A DNA stretch of 64,000 nt from Paramyrothecium sp. XJ0827 (Eukaryota; Ascomycota; Sordariomycetes; Hypocreales; Stachybotryaceae). The notes beneath the pieces were generated by a model, which was not told the origin of the DNA, made no database searches, and saw only the letters and a list, made by a program, of their open reading frames with translations. This document shows positions 21,555-31,070 of this stretch, in pieces; position 1 is the stretch's first letter; each line of letters begins with the position of its first letter. A program made the translations under genes and the position numbers. The DNA lies in the NCBI GenBank assembly GCA_020881915.1, contig JAJFPB010000001.1, positions 5,952,001-6,016,000 of the forward strand, given 5' to 3'.

Positions 21555-23183
21555 TCACAAGAAATCCTTAATAGAATCCCAGAACGCTTGAGGTTCCTCG
21601 CACATGGGAAGATGCCCAGAGTTGGGCACAATCTTGAGCTCCGCCCCGTCTTGGCCAATCAACTCCTGAAAGCCAGCCATGGCCTTTGGCAGTGCGCCTT
21701 TGCCGTCACAGTCGCCAACGACCAGAAGGCCGGGCACCGAGCACGCCTTCAGCTTCGGTCTGAGATCGTAATCCCAAAGCGCCGTGCAGCTGAACTTGAA
21801 GCCCTCCACGTGGTTTTGCGCAACCATGTCCCACATCCACTGTGATACGTCGGGCTTTTCCATGGTTGCTGGATGGAACCATCGCGCCACCGTCAATCCG
21901 GCCAACTTCTTGATGCCCTCGCCGTTGTCTTCTTCCGCAACGCCTATACGTTCCTTCCACGCGTTTGTGTTGGCAGCGCTCGATGCCGCGTTGAAGTCGC
22001 AGGCGATGAACTTGCCAAGCCGCTCCGGGAAGCGAAGTGCAAAGTTGAGGGTCGTGGCACCACCCATGGATACGCCCACCACAGCGTCCACTTTCGTTAT
22101 CCTCAGCGCATCGAGGAGAACGACAAGGTCCTCAGCAAGTCTGTCGAGGGTAGCGGCTACAGGAGGTTGCGGCACGGCGTGACGGCCGCGAGTATCGTAG
22201 CGTAAAATTCGAAGATCCGGGCGCTCGCGTTTAAGTATCTTGACCAGCGGATCCCACATGTGCAAAGAGGTGAGGAGGGAATTGCAAAAGGCAACGGTCG
22301 GCGCATGAGCAGCCGTATTTCCTTCCAGGCGGTAAGGTATCGTAAGTTCGTCTGCCGTGGTGACATACGACCTGATTAGGGCGTCCGGTCCAGGTGTTGT
22401 CGCGGTCTCTGAGTTGGCTGATGTGAAAGCCGCTTGACTAGGCAGTTTGGACAACGAGTCCAAGTCTCTCGGTGCCGGCCCAAACACATAGAAGAGAGTG
22501 TGGTCGCGTCTTGACGTGGATGCAACGTGCTCCGACTTGAGATGCTTCTCAAAGGGCTCGACTTGCTCCGTTGATGCCATGGAGCCCTTTCCCAGAATCT
22601 TACTGAGCTGCGCGTTATCCCTCGCAAAGTCGTAGAGCGCAAGGTACGTGATGGTGTTGTCGCTCTCCAGGGATGATGTTCTAAATAGGCGGGTTCGTCG
22701 GCAGTCCACTGCATCTTCCATGAATTTCACATGCTCGCCGGTGAACCACGCCTGAAAATCCTTTGCCGTGCTCTCCCCTTCTTTGAGAACAATTTCGTCT
22801 GCAACGAGAAGCATGCCCTCGGCATCCTTGTTGGCAAGATTTTGAATAGGCACAAAGTTAGGCGATTCCTGCGTATGAAGGAGGTCATAGAAGTATCGCT
22901 TCACGTCCACCTGGGCAATCGTCTCTGCCTCCCTCTTCGAGCGGTACTTACGCAGCGACGTGTATGTGTCGGTCTCGAGGTGCGACATGGACGTTACGTC
23001 GTAGACGGCGAGAAAGGTTGGCTCCTCTCCGTCTGCGGCCTTGTAGCGAAGCCCGTTGGCAAAAATCTGTGGAAGGCGAAGGCGGGTTGGTCCATGTTCA
23101 TTGTTGTACCACTCGTGAAACTGATGCAGTGAGAGCCCGGGCTTGGGCTGCATGGATACGTATAGAATCCCGGGGCCGGACAT
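21555..23183 (-). CDS. Tandem DABB (EthD-like) domains fused to an alpha/beta hydrolase
   Basis: Single-exon gene of 542 aa. The start is the ATG at 23183 (MSGPGILYV); the frame upstream lacks ATG. Residues 2-100 form a dimeric alpha-beta barrel domain with WYNNEHGP, the hallmark of EthD-like DABB proteins. Residues 120-200 look like a second copy (AWFTGEHVKFM, then TYLALYDF). From about 270 to the end is an alpha/beta hydrolase similar to 3-oxoadipate enol-lactonase/RutD-type enzymes, with GVSMGG (nucleophile S372), GDCDG (acid D493) and NSGHLP (H524). No signal peptide is seen, so it is probably cytosolic. Such a union suggests a lactone- or ester-opening step linked to an oxygenase or isomerase-like barrel in degradation of an aromatic compound. 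The substrate is inference. Confidence 0.87.
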   Translation of the reverse strand: MSGPGILYVSMQPKPGLSLHQFHEWYNNEHGPTRLRLPQIFANGLRYKAADGEEPTFLAVYDVTSMSHLETDTYTSLRKYRSKREAETIAQVDVKRYFYDLLHTQESPNFVPIQNLANKDAEGMLLVADEIVLKEGESTAKDFQAWFTGEHVKFMEDAVDCRRTRLFRTSSLESDNTITYLALYDFARDNAQLSKILGKGSMASTEQVEPFEKHLKSEHVASTSRRDHTLFYVFGPAPRDLDSLSKLPSQAAFTSANSETATTPGPDALIRSYVTTADELTIPYRLEGNTAAHAPTVAFCNSLLTSLHMWDPLVKILKRERPDLRILRYDTRGRHAVPQPPVAATLDRLAEDLVVLLDALRITKVDAVVGVSMGGATTLNFALRFPERLGKFIACDFNAASSAANTNAWKERIGVAEEDNGEGIKKLAGLTVARWFHPATMEKPDVSQWMWDMVAQNHVEGFKFSCTALWDYDLRPKLKACSVPGLLVVGDCDGKGALPKAMAGFQELIGQDGAELKIVPNSGHLPMCEEPQAFWDSIKDFL

Positions 23184-23264
23184 GGTGGAGGTGCGCAAGT
23201 GAAGCTAGCACTGTGAATAAGAAGACCTCGATCAACCACCCGATTTACTCGAGAAGAATATGAT

Positions 23265-23290
23265 GCTTCGAAGTAATGCTTCGAAGTAAT
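23265..23290. repeat. Perfect 13-bp tandem repeat containing TTCGAA
   Basis: Two exact copies of GCTTCGAAGTAAT, each with the palindrome TTCGAA, lie 80-107 bases upstream of the hydrolase ATG. They may be a paired binding site or a simple duplication. Confidence 0.8.
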
Positions 23291-23486
23291 GCCCATGAGG
23301 TTGTTGACGAGGATGAATGCCAGGAACCGAAGGCAATGGCCTGCGCCGGCTGCCGTTAATTATTATCCTGCTTTGGTGGCACTGTGGAGCCGGCACTAGA
23401 AGGCATTCCGGCCGGTCGGCAAATGACGACGGGATCAATTCAGACCCCGCAGCATCACTGGAGGAAGGATGAAGGTTTATCCCGCC

Positions 23487-23528
23487 ACTACCTCTTACCT
23501 CTACCTCTACCTCTACTTTACTTTACTT
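23487..23528. repeat. Pyrimidine-rich simple repeat (ACCTCT/ACTTT units)
   Basis: Short tandem runs of CTCTAC followed by CTTTA in intergenic DNA. Confidence 0.75.
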
Positions 23529-24081
23529 GGCTTTTAACTTTACCGGGCCCAACCACCAGTCTGCAATGGTTGGGAAAAGAATATGAACTCTTGGGGGTTC
23601 CGGTTGCCAGGACTGAAAGAAGCATGGCTATGAGACCAAGGTGCATTGTACGAAGCGGTCGGTATTGTCAAGCACAAAGGGGGAAAAAACGACACTGTCG
23701 GGAATCGCAAAGAGTTGCTGGAGGGGCATATCACTTTGAGACGACTACACTTGGACACTAGAGAAACATTTAGAACCACCTCTGTATTACTTTGGGCATC
23801 CGTTGCCCACGCCATGTTGCACATTGTACATCTTCATTCTTGACTTTATTACTGCGTCCGAGGCTGTGGGTATTAGACCTCTCTATAGTACTGAATTGTT
23901 TTCGTTGTAGCTGTGTCCTTGTTTGATATTGCCAAATCTGCATCACGTGAAAAACTACCTAGAGGAGGGTCGTTGCAAGAAGGTCGTGTGGCGTAAGATG
24001 GCCTCAGACATGGCAGCTCATAGGAAGAAACAAGCAAAGCGGGTGTGGTATAAACCTGTCAAGTTCCAATGAAGGATGACT

Positions 24082-24750
24082 TTACTGGTGCTCACGGGTT
24101 CGCTGATGCTGGGCTCGCCGATATCCTTGGTAATCCCTTAGTCGGATAGCCAAGTAGTCGAGTTTGTCTTGGATGCTGATGCCCTCCAGAGACTTCTTCT
24201 TTGACTTAGGTTTGTAAGCAATCTGAGGATCTTTATTGCCTCTAACATCAGGTTCTCCATGCTTTATTTTGTTGAGCTCCTTCGAGTGTTCGTCCAAAAC
24301 CTTAGTGATCGTTGCAGTAGGAATCGCGCTATCGTGACCAGTTCGAAGGAAGTCAGCCACAACGGGCTTCTCGAGCTTATGTTTGAGATCGGCAGTTTCG
24401 TGCTTCCGGGCTTTGTTGCTGGCCTCAAGAGATTCGATTCTCTCCTCGAGGGATTGAAGAATTGACCGGATCGCTTTCTCATCGGAGGCAATAAATATCT
24501 GTTGCAGAAGGATAAAATAGTTAGCAAAAATTATTACTTCGGATTAGGGAGGAAGCAGCAGTAAAGCATGATTGCAGCGAGATCACTAACCAGGATTGAT
24601 TCTCTGGGGAGGAGCTGGCCGAGGCATGAAGGTACCGATTTCGCCACTTGGGTTGGAAGGCTTCGTTGGAGTGTTGTTTGTAGACCTCCTCTTTGAACCC
24701 TTCGCATTTTCGCTCTCAGCCGAGTGTGGTCTTTTGCTTCCTGGATCCAT
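24082..24750 (-). CDS. Small basic coiled-coil protein, unrecognised
   Basis: Predicted from two exons, 24750-24591 and 24536-24082, giving 204 aa. The 54-bp intron (GTTAGT...CCTAATCCGAAG) is the only splice that keeps the frame. An acceptor at the CAG near 24495 would break it. The first 50 residues are polar and basic (MDPGSKRPHSAESENAKGSKRRS), like a nuclear-targeting tail. Residues 75-105 form a probable coiled coil (ILQSLEERIESLEASNKARK). The C-terminal half is Lys/Arg-rich (KPKSKKKSLEG, RLRDYQGYRRAQHQRTREHQ). I recognise no family. It could be a remnant of a repeated-element protein, since the surrounding 2 kb is gene-poor and A+T-rich. Confidence 0.45.
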
Positions 24751-27037
24751 CTTAACCAGTAGAGGGGTTGGTTGTCAGGAAAGTGGATAAAGTTTGCGGA
24801 TAACAGGCAAACTTGGGAGAAGATGAGAGAAGGAAGGCAAGAGAAGGTGGGAAGGGTGAAGAGGGTGGTGATAACGAGGTGAGAAAGGAAAGGTCCGGCC
24901 TGAAGTAGGCGATTCAGGAGTCCGCCAATCGCCACTAAGGTAACCAAAATTCAGGAGACAGCTTTCCTGGGTTTATGTTCCTTCCGCAGCCCTCCAAGTG
25001 CTTGATTTCCTCCCTCTTCAAGGACCGAACCATTCTGGAGGGTAGGTGGAAGTGGAGATTGGTGACGAAGCTGAGGACGTGAGCCTGGCCCACGAGGTAG
25101 TCGGTAAAAAAGTGGAGGACGATTGTAGTGAAGGATTTGAGGATGTTGAAGTGATGAGGTGGGAAGGTTTCATGTGAACAAGGTTGAAGATGGGTTTTTC
25201 GACCCGAAAGCTTTGGATGGAGAGCATCACCGGACACTCGCAGTGGAGGTGGTTGTGGCTTCGTGTGTGGTAGAGTGAACTTTCTTGTGGGTGAGGAGGA
25301 TGGTACAAAGCGAAAGGGTTGTGGATGCTGCATGTCGTGAAAGCAAGACGGGTGTCTTGTATCAAAGGTCAACTGGAGCTCATGAATGAAGGGACTTGTC
25401 TGCCTTCCTGACATGGAAACTTACCATGGAGCCAGCGGACAAGAAGATATCAGTATGGAGTGATAATCAGTTCTTGAAGAAGAGTAATCTTGGATGGATG
25501 TGTTGATCGTAATGGTGTGGGAGGCAGAGTCGCTCTGAGATGGCTGAGAGGGATGGCTCTGGTCTTACCGTTGGATGAACGGTCAAGACCAGAGCCTCGA
25601 GGGCATGATGATGTTGAAAGAAGGAAGAAAGGTAGGAGGAGGGGGAAGGGATGATTTAAATACACATTTTGACGTCTTGATTGCGCCCTTCGATTCATGG
25701 TCAATGCGATCTAGCCCGAGCCATGATTCACAACGTCAACGACTATTCCGCGTGATTCACGACACAAACGGCCCATGCCACGCAATCAATTGGAGCCACG
25801 CATCACATGAGAAGCGCATGTGGCCTGCCAAAGCCATTAAGAGGTATTGTTCTGACCGTGAATCATGTACCTGATGCTTTCTGCCTGGCAACGGGTGGGA
25901 CCACGTCAAGCGGCAAGCAAAGAAGCACGAGTTGTAAAACAGGCTGAACACGTGAAGAGGGTATGATCAAACATCACACCTCCTATAGCTATTGGGAAGT
26001 TGAATAAAAACATGTTGAAAGTAGAACATGAATCAAATAAGGGCAGAACAAAACCCGAATAAGTCAAGAGAAAATATGTAAGGAAAAGCAAGATATTCTC
26101 TTAGAATATTCTGAGATTTTTGGAAGATTATCCTAACATCAAACTCAGATCTACCTTATTGTTTTAACCTATGATTGCTCATCTGTTGGACATGAATTTG
26201 TTTGTAAATGAAAACCGGGGTTTCCCGTTGCGAAAAGCTGTCTCAGAATGGTGGCTTGTGTTCTTTGCCATTCCTTGCCGCTTGTCCAACATAAGTAGGC
26301 GCAAACAACACATAACCATCGTACCAAACGAGGGAAGAAGGCCACGCGCATGTGAAGGGCCGCCTTGCCTTGTCCCGTCATGATTGCAGACGCCATTTGC
26401 TCGAAAACCGCGTGATGGAATCCACCAAGGTCTTCCCATGCTCATCTTGCTCCGTCTGGGAGCAGGCAGCGATCTGTTCTACCATCTGATCGTCCATGTA
26501 CTTGCAACACAAAGAAGGAAGCCACTGTACCAAAGTCACTTGTTATTTGTCGGGTCGTTTCTTTGGCAGCTTTCTTTCAAACCATTGTTCTGGGCGTCGT
26601 TCACTCGCCCAGCATCTTGTTCACGCCACGATCAACGCACGCTCTAAAGCTGAGACAGACACATTGCATTGGAACAGTAAATTTTGACTTCTGACTTTTG
26701 ATGGACTTTGGACATGCCGAAATCCATTTGAATGATCGTCCATGTTGATGAGCCATGACTTCTTTTCCCTTCCTGAGCAAACGACAACTATCGACGCGCT
26801 ACGGCGACAGGAGCTGGACTCCTTGCGGCGCTAACACAAACAGAACCCATCCATCAGTAGAACTGCCCTTCGCCGGAAATCACCTTAGATTCCTTTCCTA
26901 GATTCCGAGGATTGTGTCATCCTCGCCCTGCGCCGGCGTGGAGCGACGAAACCCAGTTCGCAAGGCCTAGTCCATCAGCTGGGATATACCTTGCGGTCCC
27001 AGAGGTTTGTCCAAGCCCTGACACTGATAAACCAACG
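24751..27037. other. Gene-poor, partly A+T-rich stretch
   Basis: About 2.3 kb. A minus-strand frame of 159 codons with an ATG (25414-24935) has no recognisable similarity and overlaps another open frame, so I do not call it. A 38-base inverted repeat lies at 25557-25594. An A+T-rich segment covers about 25950-26170. No RNA gene is seen. Confidence 0.45.
25557..25594. repeat. 38-base inverted repeat (hairpin)
   Basis: Arms CTCTGGTCTT (25557-25566) and AAGACCAGAG (25585-25594) are exact reverse complements. Inside them CCGTT and AACGG also pair, leaving a small loop and a minor bulge. It lies in non-coding DNA. Confidence 0.85.
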
Positions 27038-27586
27038 ATGAGTGCCGCGCACGACTTATGCTCTCTGCGTGATGGCAGTGTCGAACATGACCCGGAAGTG
27101 CTTGCTACTGCCCACATTCTCCTCGCCATGAAGCACGCAGAGTCGCAGACGGGGTCCGACACTGTTGCTGCTGCTCATACTCTGGCCAGAAACGACTCCG
27201 AGGTTGTTGCTGCTGGCAGAATCCTATGCTGCGTGGCGCGTTTTGATGCTGGTGAAGATACCGAAGTTCTCTTCATTGTCCGTGTCCTGTACGACATGTG
27301 TATATGCCAGCACGGCACCGATGGAGATGACGAAGTTCTCGCCGATGCCCCTCTGCTGTACGACATGCGCATATCTGAGAGCAGCACCGATGGGGATGCC
27401 GGAGTTCTTTACATTGCTCGTTTGCTGCACGACATGCGTATATTCGAGGGCAGCACCGACCTAGATGCCGAGGTTCTCTACATTGCCCGTATGCTGTACA
27501 ACATGCACCTATGCGACCCCGCCGATGTCGACATGTCGTTTGCGACAGATTGGGCGGAAGAATGTGAAGTGAGAATCATGTCGTGA
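27038..27586 (+). CDS. Protein of 23-residue tandem repeats, unrecognised
   Basis: Single exon of 182 aa from the first ATG (MSAAHDLCSL). The frame is open upstream but only from a TTG codon. From about residue 25 the protein is made of repeats of the form EVLxIARxLxDMRIxxxSTDxDA. The last four are 23 residues long and start at nt 27263, 27332, 27401 and 27470. Earlier copies are diverged (EVLATAHILLAMKHAES, EVVAAGRILCCVARFDA). Each unit would form one amphipathic helix plus an acidic loop. No signal peptide, membrane segment or catalytic motif is visible. Similar EVxAAxxLxxM helices occur in uncharacterised fungal proteins. Function is unknown. Its 3' end faces Sda1, 361 bp away. Confidence 0.7.
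   Translation: MSAAHDLCSLRDGSVEHDPEVLATAHILLAMKHAESQTGSDTVAAAHTLARNDSEVVAAGRILCCVARFDAGEDTEVLFIVRVLYDMCICQHGTDGDDEVLADAPLLYDMRISESSTDGDAGVLYIARLLHDMRIFEGSTDLDAEVLYIARMLYNMHLCDPADVDMSFATDWAEECEVRIMS
27263..27520 (+). repeat. 69-bp coding tandem repeat, about 3.7 copies
   Basis: Copies start at 27263, 27332, 27401 and 27470 with an exact 69-base period (23 codons). The DNA is similar between copies, for example GTACGACATG and AGCAGCACCGA segments. Older, diverged units lie before them. Confidence 0.92.
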
Positions 27587-27947
27587 CTCCCATGCCTTTG
27601 GCTTCCCACGGTAAGTGACTGGAACTCTTGCATATGAAAGCCGTCCGGATCCATCAGTGACAACTGCCCTTTGTGAGGACTTGGTAGAATGGTGTCAACG
27701 TGATCGGGAGTGCTAGACTCGTAAACCACTCTGCAGAGTCATAGATGACCGGCCACAGTAGATGATCTGCTCCCTGTGCTAGACTTGCTCACCTTTCAGA
27801 GAAGATTTAGAATGATCGTATGTAGCTCGGATACTTTGAAGACAGCAATGCATTAATTCCTCTAAACTCCCTCTAGTCTCTTTTCGCTTTTCATCATGAC
27901 TCTAATGACCCATAAACTAGTAACTGCAAGGACAACCAGAGGCCTCG
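27587..27947. other. Convergent 3' intergenic gap
   Basis: 361 bases between the repeat-protein gene and the 3' end of Sda1. Nothing distinctive is seen. Confidence 0.6.
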
Positions 27948-30288
27948 TTACATGCCGTTCCTCCGCCGTCCGCCTCTCGTGCTCCTCTCGACGTGCCCCC
28001 TCAGCACCTTGCGCGCCTGCACCAGACTCCTCTTCTGCTTGCTCTTGGCCTTGCCGAGCGTCATGAGGAAGTTCTTATTGCGCTGCTTCTCCCTGTTGCT
28101 CGTGCTCTTGCCGGCCGCTTCCTTCTTGGACTTGCGGATGGCCTGCGTGCTCTTGTGCTCCTCGCGGTCGGGCTTGCCTTCACGCGCCAGGGCAACCTTC
28201 TCCTCCTTCGTCAACTTGCGCAGCTTGGCTGGCGCCTCGATGTTCTCGGCCGTCAGCCCATCGTCGGCGTGGCGATTCTCCTGTTCCTGTTGACGCTTGC
28301 GTCGGGAGACGCCTGCTACGTTCTCGATGGCGGCTGCAGTCCGCAGCTCCTGCAGTTTGGCCAAGTCAGCCGGTGTGAGAATCGTGGTAGTGGCTAGCTC
28401 TGAAATCCGCTTCATCTCGGCTTCTCTCTCGGCCTTTGCCTCCTCACTTTCGTCCTCGCTGTCGTCGTCTGACCCATCGTCACCCTGCTTCCGCTTCTTG
28501 AGAACGGGAGCTTCGTCGTCCGAATGGTCGACATTGATCCATTCACCCGAGTCGCTGCTGTCCTCGGAGCCAACCTCCCACTCGTCCGAATCGAAGCCGT
28601 CATCCCCATCCTTATTCTCCTCATCACTGCCAGCGGTTTCGGGAAGCCCCTTCTCCAAGCGCTTCCGCTTCCTCTCCTCTTCCTTGTACTTGGCCAATAG
28701 CTCGAGACCCTCGATCTGTCCAATTTCTTCTTCACCATATCTGCGCTGCTTGATGGAGCCGCTCTTGAGACCCATGGTTGCATCCTTGCCGCGATCTCTC
28801 TTCTTCAGTAAGTCGGCGCCAACTTCACGGTAAAGGGAAAGCAAGCCCTTCGCTGCCATCATGACACCCTTGTCTTTACTCTTGCGGTACTGAACAAGAT
28901 CCTGTAGCAGAGTGTCGCTCATGGCTAGAGGTTGACGAGCGCAAATCTCACGGATGGAGTTCAAACCAGCAGCTGCAACCTCGCCCGCTGCCGCTTCGGA
29001 GACAAACTCGTTGGCAATCTTTTGCACGAGTGGTTCCAAAACATCAGGAGGTACCAGGTTGTGGGTAGCTTGGGCGAGGGACGCCATGAACGAAGTGACG
29101 GACTGTTGCCGTGGGGTAAGGAATTTGATGAACCAGGAATAGAGCGACACAACTGTAAGCTTATGTAGACCAATCAGTCGCGTAACGAGCTGAAGCACGA
29201 GTAGCTTGGTTTCCAGAGATAGCTTCGCCTTGGTGTTTTGGAGATGCTTGGAGAAGAGCTGCTCCGCGAAACCTTGAGGGTCGTGCAACAGGTGCAGGGC
29301 CGAGAAGTTGAGGGGATGAGGTTTTGACTTCTTGCGCTCCGCCCTCTTAACATGCGCGACCGCCTTGTCATAGACCCTCTTTTGCTTTTTTGTCTTCTTG
29401 TTGATGCCGATCTGATGCTTGACCTTGGCTAGATCCACTTCGTCGTCGCTGCTCTCGTCCTCGAGTTCTTCGCGCTCCTTGTCGCCGCCCAGGAAGAAGC
29501 GAACGGCGCCCACCACGACCTTTTCGTTCTCCGAGAGACAAGCTTCCTTCATGACGTCCACCGGCTTCGAGTCCGTCCAGATCTGCCGCTTCCACAGTTC
29601 TCGGGTCAGTTTGATCGCCCAGATCGCCCGAGGCGACGCGCGATCAGCCGTGACCAAATTGTAAAGGACTGTCTGGATCGTGCGGTTGAGCGGATGGTTG
29701 ATGGATTTTGAGTTTGAGTTGCGCATGTCACTGAGAATCTTCTGGAAAAGCTGCTCGCGCAAGGTTTTGCTCGGCGACGACACCAGGATGGGGAAGAGAG
29801 TTGTCAAAACGCTGACCGAGTCGATGACATCTTTGCGTCGCAGCAAACCGAGACTCCCGACGATCTTCTCCCGCAGTTCGGGGTGCAGGACGACATGGTG
29901 CTGCGTCAGAATGGCTTTGAGGTCGTCGGGGAATGTTCGAGTATCCTCGGGGTAGCAGTCGGCGACGTGGGCGATCAGGTCGATGATGTTGTGGAAGGAT
30001 TCGACCGAGTCGGCAGTCGCAGTCCCGGGGGACACGAGGAAAATCTCTCTCTGGGACTCATACTGCTCCCACTGCTTCAAGAACTCTTCCTTGTAAGACC
30101 TAATCAGTTAGTGAGAGGTGGAGGTAGGCGTGTGGTCAGGACGAACGTACTTGGGATCTTTACGAATCTTGTACTGGAGACTCGCGCTGCGTGGATGAAT
30201 TAGAGAATGCGTCAACTGATGGGTAATTACCATGAACTCACAAGTCGGCATCGATCTTCTCGAGCGCCGCGACCTTTCGTTTGACCAT
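27948..30288 (-). CDS. SDA1: Sda1, 60S ribosomal subunit biogenesis/export factor
   Basis: Nucleolar/nuclear protein needed for maturation and export of pre-60S particles and for passage through Start in yeast. Exons are 30288-30242, 30186-30151 and 30099-27948, with introns of 55 and 51 bp, giving 744 aa, close to other Sda1 proteins. The short first exons encode MVKRKVAALEKIDADF-ASLQYKIRKDPK, joining SYKEEFLKQWEQYESQ, the conserved opening. The N-terminal half is an alpha-helical repeat fold (NUC130/133-type region). The middle holds acidic runs (DDGFDSDEWEVGSEDSSDS). The C-terminus is very basic (KSKQKRSLVQARKVLRGH) and ends RGGRRRNGM. Housekeeping gene. Confidence 0.95.
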
Positions 30289-31070
30289 TTTGCACTTCGC
30301 GTTGAGGCGCAATTGGCGTCTTTGATGGATTATTTACTACGGTGGTGGTGATAACAGCCGCCGAAGAAATTTTGGGAAGGCAGGGTGCGATAAGATAAGC
30401 GATAAGATCTGGAGCTAGTGGGGTTGATCCGCACTTCACGACGTCCCTGCAAACAAGGTGTTAAGGTACCTTACCTTAGTTAATTGACAGGTCTCGAGGT
30501 ACCGAAGAATTTGGGCATCAAAGCAAACATGGTTCTGCGAGGGCGTAAATTCCCTCGTAAGTATTTGGCAGAATCCTCAAACCATCGGGCATGACCCTGC
30601 GCGGTGAAGTTCAACCGCGCGCGTTCGTTGATGTATGGCAGATGTAGGGCCACATTCATTCATTGCTTGGACATAATCTCAAAACCCCATCAATCTCTCA
30701 ACAACCCAGTTGGTCTCCAAGATGAAGGCCAGCTTAGCATTTCTTGAGTGCTGAGTCCACTGCATGTCTACCTACGATATACCAAACGTATCCTGTGCTA
30801 TGTCCTGGCTATTCCAGCCGACGAAGGCTACATTTTTGGTCCTTTCTAAATAAATAAGGCAACTAAACACTAGTGCCTGCCAGAATAACAACTCTACATG
30901 GCTCTGCCGAAGCTTCTGCCATGTTCGTACGCGGGTCGATGGAAGTCGTCTCTGTGAATGTCCTCGGAGCCCCTGTGGACTTAGAGCGCTGTGTATTCGC
31001 AGATACACCAATAAGCTCAAAGTTTTCCCCTTCCGTTATTCAATGGCATTGAACATTGTACAGGCTTTTC
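30289..31070. other. Intergenic stretch, Sda1 promoter
   Basis: About 0.8 kb upstream of Sda1 and downstream of the next minus-strand gene. A TAAGGTACCTTACCTTAGTTAA motif region is near 30461-30483. No gene is seen. Confidence 0.5.

Larger units (their letters stand above)
23184..24081. other. Intergenic stretch, hydrolase promoter
   Basis: About 0.9 kb. It holds the 13-bp tandem repeat at 23265-23290 and a CTCTAC/CTTTA simple repeat at about 23487-23528. No gene is seen. Confidence 0.5.

Noticed and set aside
24495..24590. Alternative acceptor CAG near 24495 for the intron of the 204-aa gene.
   Set aside because: Joining there shifts the frame to an early stop; only the acceptor at 24537 keeps the coiled coil in frame.
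24935..25414. Minus-strand ATG frame of 159 codons.
   Set aside because: No similarity, an equally long open frame in another register, and Pro/His/Phe composition typical of non-coding pyrimidine-rich DNA.
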